64,000 bases of DNA from Streptomyces sp. NBC_00154 (GTDB lineage Bacteria; Actinomycetota; Actinomycetes; Streptomycetales; Streptomycetaceae): NCBI RefSeq assembly GCF_026342835.1, contig NZ_JAPEMI010000001.1:1184501-1248500 (forward strand), read 5' to 3'. The notes below the pieces were generated by a model. The model worked only from the letters and a program-made list of their open reading frames with translations. It was not told where the DNA came from and made no database searches. Both the position numbers and the translations under genes were made by a program. The first letter of the stretch is position 1, and each line of letters opens with the position of its first letter. Below are positions 58,190-64,000 of the stretch, in pieces.

Positions 58190-59190
58190 CGACCACCACG
58201 CAGACGACGGATCGGCCGGCGGTTCCGCCGCTGACCCGCCCGGAAATGGGACTGGCCGGGTTAGGCGCTCTTGCCGCGGCCGGTGTCGGCGCGCTGGGCC
58301 TCATCTCCTCCTTCGACGCGGTGTCCGCCGCGGCGTTGCGGTGGGGATTCGGTGAGCCGTGGATGGTGCCGGTCGGCATGGACGTTTCCATCCCGGTGTT
58401 CTCCGTGGCGAACCTGCTGCTGATCCGGATGGACATGGCGCTGGCCTGGGTGCGGTTCGTTCCCTGGGTCCTCACCCTGGTGACCTGCGGTCTGAACATC
58501 TCGGCAGGCCACGACACATGGGCGAAGGTCGCGCACGGGACGATGCCGCTGCTGTGGGTGGTGTTCTCCGAGATCGGCGCCCACATCTACGCGGTACGCA
58601 TCGGTGCGGTGACCGGCCGGCGCATGGACAAGATCCGCGCCTCCCGCTGGCTGCTCGCCTTTCCCTCCACATTCGCCCTGTGGCGCCGGATGACGCTGTG
58701 GGAGATCACCTCCTACGCCGATGCGCTGGCCCGCGAGCGGGAACGTCAGCTGGCCCGTGCCGAGCTGCGCGAGCGCCACGGCCGCCTGTGGCGGTCGAAG
58801 ACACCCCGTCCGGAACGGGTGCTGATGAAGCTCGGGGAGCTCAACCCTCCGAGTGAAGCAGAGCTGCCCACCGAGAAGCCGGAGCAGGACGGCGGCCGCG
58901 AGACCAAGCCGAAGCCGACCGCCAAGCGGCCCGCGCGCCGTACCCCGAGCAAGGCGAAGGGGAAGCGGACCCCGGACGAGATCCTTTCCGAGGCACGGGA
59001 GGTCACCGCGGCCTGGCCGGATACGGCACTGACCGCGGATGGCATCCGTACCGCGGTGCACGTCTCCCAGGCCACCGCCCGCACCCTGCGCGACACCCTC
59101 AAGGCCGAACGAGCCGCAGCCCACCCGCTGCACAGCATCGTCACCGAGCAGGACAACGACGGCGACGGCACCGGGGCGGTGGCGGCGTGA
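58186..59190 (+). CDS. DUF2637 membrane protein (Spd/transfer-associated)
   Basis: The 334-residue protein (ATG at 58186, overlapping the previous stop) has four predicted membrane helices within residues 20-140, such as MGLAGLGALAAAGVGALGLI and FVPWVLTLVTCGLNIS. A Lys/Arg/Pro-rich cytoplasmic region follows, and a C-terminal winged-helix-like segment, RTPDEILSEAREVTAAWPDT and HVSQATARTLRDTL. This is the DUF2637 family found in nearly all actinomycete integrative elements beside the TraB gene. It has been loosely annotated as excisionase or spread protein; the true role is unproven. Confidence 0.85.
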   Translation: MTTTTQTTDRPAVPPLTRPEMGLAGLGALAAAGVGALGLISSFDAVSAAALRWGFGEPWMVPVGMDVSIPVFSVANLLLIRMDMALAWVRFVPWVLTLVTCGLNISAGHDTWAKVAHGTMPLLWVVFSEIGAHIYAVRIGAVTGRRMDKIRASRWLLAFPSTFALWRRMTLWEITSYADALARERERQLARAELRERHGRLWRSKTPRPERVLMKLGELNPPSEAELPTEKPEQDGGRETKPKPTAKRPARRTPSKAKGKRTPDEILSEAREVTAAWPDTALTADGIRTAVHVSQATARTLRDTLKAERAAAHPLHSIVTEQDNDGDGTGAVAA

Positions 59191-59834
59191 ACACCGTCTT
59201 AACCACCCTCGCGGCCGCTGGTCCGCTCGCTGCCGGATGGTCCGCCCACACCATGTGGTTTCGCCGCCGCCTGCACACCGCCCGCCGCGACCCGCTCACC
59301 GGGCTCCGCACCCGCGACGGCTTCACCCGTCGCGCCACCGCCCTGCTCAAGAGTCCGCAGGCGGTCGTGGTCCTCGCGGACGTCGACAGGTTCAAGCAGA
59401 TCAACGACACCCACGGCCACGCCGCAGGCGATGCTCTGCTCAAGGCGACCGCTGACCGGCTGGCCCACTACGTCGGCCGGCACGGGGTCGCCGGACGGCT
59501 CGGGGGCGATGAGTTCGCCGCGGTCGTCATCGACAACCACGGCACCGCCGCCGACCTCCTCGCGGTCCTGCACGGAGTGCTCGCCCGCCCCGCGGACGGC
59601 CTTGACCCGGCCGTGCACACCACGGTGTCGCTCGGCTGGGTCCGCGCCGCCGACCACCCCGGCGAAGACCTGTCCGGGCTGCTCCGCCGAGCCGATGAAG
59701 CGATGTACGCAGCGAAGCAGGGCCGGGCCGGTGTTCGCCGCGCCGGGCTCGGCAGGCTGTTCGCCACGTGGTCCGGACGCCGTGCCGGCCGACGCGGTGC
59801 AGGCGCCGATTCGGCACCGGGGGTGGCGGCCTGA
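59187..59834 (+). CDS. GGDEF-domain protein, probable diguanylate cyclase
   Basis: Predicted to make cyclic di-GMP from two GTP. The 215-residue protein (GTG at 59187, overlapping the previous stop as GTGA) has a short N-terminal hydrophobic anchor and a full GGDEF domain: RDPLTGLRTRDGFTRRA, the metal/GTP segment DVDRFKQINDTHGHAAGD, and intact GGDEF at about 106-110. RADEAMYAAKQGRAGV closes the domain. The RxxD inhibitory site normally just before GGDEF is not present (GRHGVAGRL), so product inhibition is unlikely. It lies between DUF2637 and RRQRL genes in a transfer operon. In Streptomyces cyclic di-GMP, via BldD, holds back sporulation. Confidence 0.92.
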   Translation: MNTVLTTLAAAGPLAAGWSAHTMWFRRRLHTARRDPLTGLRTRDGFTRRATALLKSPQAVVVLADVDRFKQINDTHGHAAGDALLKATADRLAHYVGRHGVAGRLGGDEFAAVVIDNHGTAADLLAVLHGVLARPADGLDPAVHTTVSLGWVRAADHPGEDLSGLLRRADEAMYAAKQGRAGVRRAGLGRLFATWSGRRAGRRGAGADSAPGVAA

Positions 59835-60220
59835 TGTCCCCGACGTTCGGCAAGTGCTACGACCCGACGGGCGCCCTTCACGGGATACCAACCTTCCCGT
59901 GGAAGTACGCCCCCGACGGCTACGCCACTCGCCGCCAACTCCGCGACCGCGGACTGCGCCCCGGTGGCCAGCCGGTCGCCGCGCAGGTGATGCGCCGCTC
60001 CCGCCGCCGCAAAGCGGGTGTGTCGGTCGCCTACCTCTACCGCGTCGACATGGCCAAGCCCGTACGCCCGATGACACCGGGCCGGGCCGCGGCACTCGCC
60101 AAAGCGATGCGAGCACGCCGGACCTGCCCCAAGTGCCGCACGGACGCTGGCTATTGCATCCCGACCTCGCTCGGCATGTGCCCCGCCTGCGCCTATCCCG
60201 AAGAACAGCGCGCCGCTTGA
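59834..60220 (+). CDS. RRQRL motif-containing zinc-binding protein
   Basis: The 128-residue protein (ATG at 59834, overlapping the GGDEF stop by one base) contains the sequence YATRRQLRDRGLRPGGQPVA that names the RRQRL family, a basic middle, and a C-terminal zinc finger CPKC...CPAC. It is found next to TraB-like genes in actinomycete integrative elements; it probably binds nucleic acid, but no function has been shown that I know of. Confidence 0.85.
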   Translation: MSPTFGKCYDPTGALHGIPTFPWKYAPDGYATRRQLRDRGLRPGGQPVAAQVMRRSRRRKAGVSVAYLYRVDMAKPVRPMTPGRAAALAKAMRARRTCPKCRTDAGYCIPTSLGMCPACAYPEEQRAA

Positions 60221-60315
60221 ACTGCACAGCAACTGCCATGCGGGGTCCGGACGGTAGGCCGTCCAAAGCGCCGTCCGGACCCCTTCCAACCCCTGTAGTC
60301 CGGGAAGGACTGTCA

Positions 60316-62556
60316 GTGAATCACGACGACGAGAGCGAACTGTTCAACCGACTCGAAGCCGACATGAAGGCCGCCACCGCACCAGACTCGGGCGGGGACG
60401 TGGTCGATCTCGACAAGGCACGGTCGGCCCGATCCGAGTCGGCCGACCGGTCGGCCAACCCACACGCCACACGGTCGGGCAGCGGGTCGGATGCTGGGTC
60501 GGGCGACCCGACCGAGCCCGTGATGGTGGATGGTCCAGCGGAAGTCGGGCCTGGGTTCATGGGCCGCATCATGGGCGCCAAACGCAGGGCGATCGTTCCG
60601 CTGTGGCTGTGTTCCGGAACCGAGTTCAAGACCGCCACCCGCTGGGCCGCAGGCCACTACGGGCACCTGGCCGGGTATCACGCGCTGCGGTCCCCGTACT
60701 ACGCGGCCCGGCTCGCCTTTCAGTCGCCGCGCGGTGCGGCAAAGTTCGTGGGCGGCACGATGCGGTGGGTTGCCGACCGCGAGGGCGAGCCGGTCCGACT
60801 CGCTTCCGTCCGCCGCGAGGACGCGGCCGAGTATCTGAAGCTCTCCCGCCAGCGTGACGGCCGGGTCCGGCTGCGGACCCTGATCACGGTGCTCGCCATG
60901 TTCGTCGGGCTCGGTGCCGCACTCGCCATCTACGTCCTCGCCCCCGGCTGGCTCCAAGCCCTGTCGGTCGGGGCGGTGCTGCTCGCGCTCGGGTCGGCCG
61001 GCACGCAGGCAGACGCACCGGTCATCACCCGGGCCGTGGAGATGACCAAGGCACCCAAGCTCACGTCCGACATCGTGCTGCGGGCCCTCGGTGCACTGGG
61101 CATCACGGCGATCAATCAGGTGCAGAGCAAGGGGCGGGACGGGTTCACGTTCACCGCCCCGATCACCCGCGACGGCCCAGGCTGGCGTGCGGAGGGCGAC
61201 CTCCCGTACGGCGTGACCGTCACCGACGTGATCGAACGGCGAGACAAGCTCGCCTCCGGCCTGCGCCGCCCGCTCGGCTGCGTGTGGCCCGAAGCCGTGC
61301 CGGACGAGCACACCGGGCGCCTGGTCCTGTGGGTCGGGGACCAGGACATGTCGACCGCCACCAAGCCCGCATGGCCCCTGATCAAGGGTGGCTCCGTCGA
61401 CCTGTTCAAGCCGGTCTCCTTCGGCACTGACCAGCGCGGACGCTGGGTCGACATCACCCTGATGTACATCGCCGGAGTCATCGGCGCCATCCCGCGGATG
61501 GGCAAGACGTTCCTCCTGCGCCTGCTCCTGCTCATCGCCGCCCTCGACACCCGGGCCGAGCTGCACACCTACGACCTCAAGGGCACCGGCGACCTCGACC
61601 CCGTCGGCGAGCGCGTCTCGCACCGACACCGGGCCGGAGACGACGACGAGGACATCGAATACGCCCTCGCTGACCTGCGAGAACTGCGCACCGAACTCCG
61701 CAGGCGCGCGAAGATGATCCGGTCCCTGCCGCGGGACATCTGCCCCGAGTCGAAGGTGACGTCCGAGCTGGCCAACAAGCCCAAGCTCGGACTGCACCCG
61801 ATCGTGATCGGCGTGGACGAGTGCCAGGTGTGGTTCGAGCACCCCAAGCACGGCGGGGAGTTCGAGGAAATCTGCACCGACCTGGTCAAGCGCGGCCCCG
61901 CCACCGGCATCGTCCTGCTCCTCGCCACGCAGCGCCCGGACGCGAAGGCCCTGCCCACCGGGATCAGCGCGAACGCGTCGGCCCGGTGGTGCCTGAAGGT
62001 CATGGGGCAGCTGGAGAACGACATGGTCCTCGGCACGTCCAGCTACAAGCGGGGCATCCGGGCCACGATGTTCTCGTGGAAGGACAAGGGCATCCACTAC
62101 TTCGTCGGTGAAGGCGCCGACGCAAGGATCGTCTCGTCCGTCTACGTCGACGCCCCCACCGCCGAGGTGATCGGGCTGCGGGCCCGCCGCCTGCGCGAAG
62201 CCGCCGGAACCCTGTCCGGGCACGCGCTCGGGGAGACGTTCGAGGCCAGTCAGGGCGCCGCGGACTCGCTGCTGCCGGACATCCTCGCGGTCATCCCCGC
62301 GGACGAGTCAAAGGTGTGGAACGAGACCGTCGTCGAACGCCTCGCAGACCTGCGGCCCGAACGGTACGGCGACTGGGTCCGCATGTCCGGTGAGGAGCAG
62401 ACCGCGCACCTGACCGCAGCGCTCAAGCCGTACGGCATCGCGGCCGGGCAGGTGGGCCGCCGCATCGACGGCAAGTTCGTCAACAAGCGCGGCATCAAGC
62501 GCGATGACATCGCCGCTTCGGTTGCGGAGCGTAACGGAAATCGGGACGCGGGCTGA
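60316..62556 (+). CDS. FtsK/TraB-family DNA translocase for conjugative transfer
   Basis: Hexameric motor predicted to pump double-stranded element DNA between hyphae, as TraB does in Streptomyces plasmids. GTG at 60316 (VNHDDESELFNRLEAD) has GGAAGGAC five bases upstream. The 746-residue protein has an acidic, Ser/Asp-rich N-terminus and two membrane helices around 195-240 (LITVLAMFVGLGAALAIYVL). The FtsK motor domain has Walker A IPRMGKTFLLRL near residue 395 and Walker B HPIVIGVDECQVW near residue 500. A C-terminal winged helix (about 670-746) should recognise the 8-bp clt repeats. Its first 70 codons are rich in GGTCGG/GGGTCGG repeats. Confidence 0.93.
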   Translation: MNHDDESELFNRLEADMKAATAPDSGGDVVDLDKARSARSESADRSANPHATRSGSGSDAGSGDPTEPVMVDGPAEVGPGFMGRIMGAKRRAIVPLWLCSGTEFKTATRWAAGHYGHLAGYHALRSPYYAARLAFQSPRGAAKFVGGTMRWVADREGEPVRLASVRREDAAEYLKLSRQRDGRVRLRTLITVLAMFVGLGAALAIYVLAPGWLQALSVGAVLLALGSAGTQADAPVITRAVEMTKAPKLTSDIVLRALGALGITAINQVQSKGRDGFTFTAPITRDGPGWRAEGDLPYGVTVTDVIERRDKLASGLRRPLGCVWPEAVPDEHTGRLVLWVGDQDMSTATKPAWPLIKGGSVDLFKPVSFGTDQRGRWVDITLMYIAGVIGAIPRMGKTFLLRLLLLIAALDTRAELHTYDLKGTGDLDPVGERVSHRHRAGDDDEDIEYALADLRELRTELRRRAKMIRSLPRDICPESKVTSELANKPKLGLHPIVIGVDECQVWFEHPKHGGEFEEICTDLVKRGPATGIVLLLATQRPDAKALPTGISANASARWCLKVMGQLENDMVLGTSSYKRGIRATMFSWKDKGIHYFVGEGADARIVSSVYVDAPTAEVIGLRARRLREAAGTLSGHALGETFEASQGAADSLLPDILAVIPADESKVWNETVVERLADLRPERYGDWVRMSGEEQTAHLTAALKPYGIAAGQVGRRIDGKFVNKRGIKRDDIAASVAERNGNRDAG

Positions 62557-62568
62557 CGCGCGGGTGCT

Positions 62569-62604
62569 GCTATCGATAGCGCCACACCCTGCTATCGATA
62601 GCAG
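62569..62604. repeat. Two perfect palindromes GCTATCGATAGC, 22 bp apart
   Basis: The 12-bp palindrome lies at 62569-62580 and again at 62591-62602; the second extends to 16 bp (CTGCTATCGATAGCAG, 62589-62604). Centre spacing is 22 bp, two helical turns, so bound dimers would lie on the same face. A half site GATAGC follows at 62609. The block starts 13 bases after the translocase gene and precedes a ribosome-binding-site-equipped gene at 62698. Candidate operator, transfer locus or replication iteron. Confidence 0.75.
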
Positions 62605-62697
62605 CCCTGATAGCGGCCCATCGTGCATCTGATCAGGCCGCTAGCACATAGCGGTCCACCTGCACGAACCCCTGAAAACAGGCCTGGAGGCCCCGTC

Positions 62698-62949
62698 ATG
62701 ACCCCTGCCCTGCTCGCTAGCGCACTCCTTCTGTTTGTCACGCTCGGTTACACATACCTGTGTGCGGCCTCGCCGTTCGGGAACTGCCGCAAATGCCGCG
62801 GGATGGGCCACGCCACCAAGACCGACCGCAAGGGCCGCACCAAGCGCGGCAAGGACTGCCGCCGCTGCAAGGCCACCGGCAAGCGCATACGCGTCGGCCG
62901 CCACCTCTACAACGTCGCCGCCCGCCTCCACCGCGACGGCACCCGCTAA
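62698..62949 (+). CDS. Small membrane-anchored protein with two CxxC(x)G zinc motifs
   Basis: The 83-residue protein (ATG at 62698, GGAGG seven bases upstream) starts with a hydrophobic helix MTPALLASALLLFVTLGYTY. It then carries CRKCRGMGHATK and CRRCKATGKRIR, DnaJ-type cysteine pairs that should bind one zinc. The C-terminus is strongly basic. Such small proteins are common in transfer operons of Streptomyces elements; function unknown. Confidence 0.78.
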   Translation: MTPALLASALLLFVTLGYTYLCAASPFGNCRKCRGMGHATKTDRKGRTKRGKDCRRCKATGKRIRVGRHLYNVAARLHRDGTR

Positions 62950-62986
62950 CCCACCTCGGCACCACCACACCGGAAAGGGGCCCGTC

Positions 62987-63175
62987 GTGGCCGTCACCGT
63001 CTCGCTGGTCCTGCTGTTCGGACTGGTCCTGTTCTTCCTGCTCCGCTCCAACACTCTCGGCTACGGCTCCGCGTTCATCGCCGTCATGTTCGGGTTCTTC
63101 CTCGCCTCCACCGGCGCATCCGGACCCATCAACGAACTCACCACCGCCGTCATCGACGCCATCCCCAACCTGTAG
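62987..63175 (+). CDS. Small two-helix membrane protein, SpdA/SpdB2-like
   Basis: The 62-residue product (GTG at 62987, AAGGGG upstream) is almost wholly two hydrophobic helices, VSLVLLFGLVLFFLLR and FIAVMFGFFLASTGA, joined by SNTLGYGSA. It resembles the tiny spread proteins encoded between tra and spdB in Streptomyces plasmids, which promote movement of the element through mycelium. Confidence 0.72.
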   Translation: MAVTVSLVLLFGLVLFFLLRSNTLGYGSAFIAVMFGFFLASTGASGPINELTTAVIDAIPNL

Positions 63176-63187
63176 GAGGACCCCGCC

Positions 63188-63799
63188 ATGAACGAACCGC
63201 TCGTTCAACACCACTGGGTCGCGCTCGCGGCCCCGAAGGTGGCCCCAGCTGTTGCCACGTCCACCGTGCTCATCCTCGGACGGATCTGGAACGCCAACGG
63301 CGCCGAACACTCCGTCGGCAACGCCGCGTTGATGGTCGTCCTCGCCGCAGGGGCCGCAATGGCCGGCGCCTTCGCCGCCGCCGGACGGGGTGGCGGTGAC
63401 GGCGTCCTCGCGGCGACCGCGTTCGCGACCTCCGGCGGGCTGGCGCTGGCCGGGGTCACCGGATACGCCGACGGGCTATCGCTTCCACTGCTGCTGTGGG
63501 TCCTGGCCACCGCCGTGGCGTACGGGATCGCTGCCCGGTACTGGCGTACCGACCGCCGCGCCACCGTCGCCTACGACAGACAGACCACGGTGCGCCGTGA
63601 AGAGCACGCCCACACCGAACGCGTCGAAGCCCTGCGCGCCGGAGCACAGATCGAGGTCGCTCGCGAAGGCGCCGCGTACGCCACTGCTCTTGCCCAAGCC
63701 CTCATCCACCGCGAGGCCCTGCCCGGCTTCGACCCCGCCGCGCTCACCCGCGCCGGACTGCCCGAACTCCCCGCCCTCGACAGCACCAAGGAGCACTGA
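63188..63799 (+). CDS. SpdB-like plasmid spread protein
   Basis: The 203-residue protein (ATG at 63188, TAGGAGG nine bases upstream) has four predicted membrane helices between residues 15 and 125 (for instance GNAALMVVLAAGAAMAGAFA), followed by a charged coiled-coil-prone tail VRREEHAHTERVEALRAGAQ. Membrane topology, size and operon position fit SpdB proteins, which assist intramycelial spreading and can stabilise the TraB pore. Confidence 0.82.
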   Translation: MNEPLVQHHWVALAAPKVAPAVATSTVLILGRIWNANGAEHSVGNAALMVVLAAGAAMAGAFAAAGRGGGDGVLAATAFATSGGLALAGVTGYADGLSLPLLLWVLATAVAYGIAARYWRTDRRATVAYDRQTTVRREEHAHTERVEALRAGAQIEVAREGAAYATALAQALIHREALPGFDPAALTRAGLPELPALDSTKEH

Positions 63800-63800
63800 C

Positions 63801-64000
63801 ATGGAGCAGCTGCACCCGAGCACCGAGCACCGCCCGGAACCAGACAACTGGCCGACACCGGAGACCGCCTACTCGCTCGCCCCGAGCGTCATCCGCGAGA
63901 TCGGATGGACCGCGCAGACCACGGCCGACAAGCCGTTTGGCACGACGCTGGGCCGGGAGTTCTGGCTGCGCAAGGCCGCCGTTCTCGACCGCATCGCTCT
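63801..64000 (+). CDS. Start of the next element gene, cut by window edge
   Basis: ATG at 63801 (MEQLHPSTEHRPEPDNWPTP) has AAGGAG seven bases upstream and begins a frame open to the window end (66 residues). No domain can be named from this much; conserved proteins of unknown function, or the replication initiator, typically follow spdB in such elements. Confidence 0.7.
   Translation, partial: MEQLHPSTEHRPEPDNWPTPETAYSLAPSVIREIGWTAQTTADKPFGTTLGREFWLRKAAVLDRIA

Overview
The window is high-GC actinobacterial chromosome, almost certainly Streptomyces. The coding frames are strongly GC-biased, GTG and TTG starts are common, and genes are tightly packed with GTGA/ATGA overlaps. The gene order from position 6,400 to 47,900 resembles, from memory, the S. 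coelicolor SCO5645-SCO5679 neighbourhood.

Region 1 (1-6,400, all on -): the start of an EPSP synthase gene, an acyl-CoA dehydrogenase, and a redox set of a DipZ-like CcdA/thioredoxin membrane protein, thioredoxin and methionine sulfoxide reductase B.

Region 2 (6,400-37,100): a broad polyamine/GABA utilisation region. It has GabT, a PucR regulator, three aldehyde dehydrogenases, a gamma-glutamylputrescine-oxidase-like flavoenzyme, a complete PotABCD importer in one operon with an aminobutyraldehyde-type dehydrogenase, a second lone PotD, and an AsnC/Lrp regulator divergent from the third aldehyde dehydrogenase and beside a second class III aminotransferase. Interspersed are a GH18 chitinase with the classical chitinase promoter repeat, a PAP2 phosphatase, a NADAR protein, a deaminase probably of the futalosine menaquinone pathway, a glycerophosphodiesterase, a DUF574 methyltransferase, a two-component system and a serine hydrolase.

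Region 3 (37,100-47,900): an ABC ATPase/permease pair, a PMT-type glycosyltransferase, a LOG-family protein, an AHSA1 protein, the thiamine importer ThiBPQ behind a TPP riboswitch and terminator, and rlmN.

Region 4 (about 47,950-64,000, continuing beyond the right edge): accessory DNA that looks like an actinomycete integrative and conjugative element (AICE). Its left part holds small hypothetical proteins, two DUF6233 copies (one frameshifted), an 8-bp tandem repeat of 10.5 units and an AT-richer cassette encoding a small helical protein followed by a NB-ARC/TPR STAND ATPase, a probable defence or conflict system. The two genes of that cassette may be joined by programmed -1 frameshifting: GGGAAAC, an 8-base spacer and a hairpin lie in the overlap, and the second gene has no ribosome binding site. 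Next come a double winged-helix GntR regulator, an HD hydrolase, a NUDIX/HTH pair like the Pif immunity module of pSAM2, and a transfer operon: DUF2637 protein, GGDEF protein, RRQRL zinc protein, FtsK/TraB translocase, Spd-like membrane proteins and the start of one more gene. No integrase, replication gene, tRNA or att pair lies inside the window, so the element's limits are not defined.
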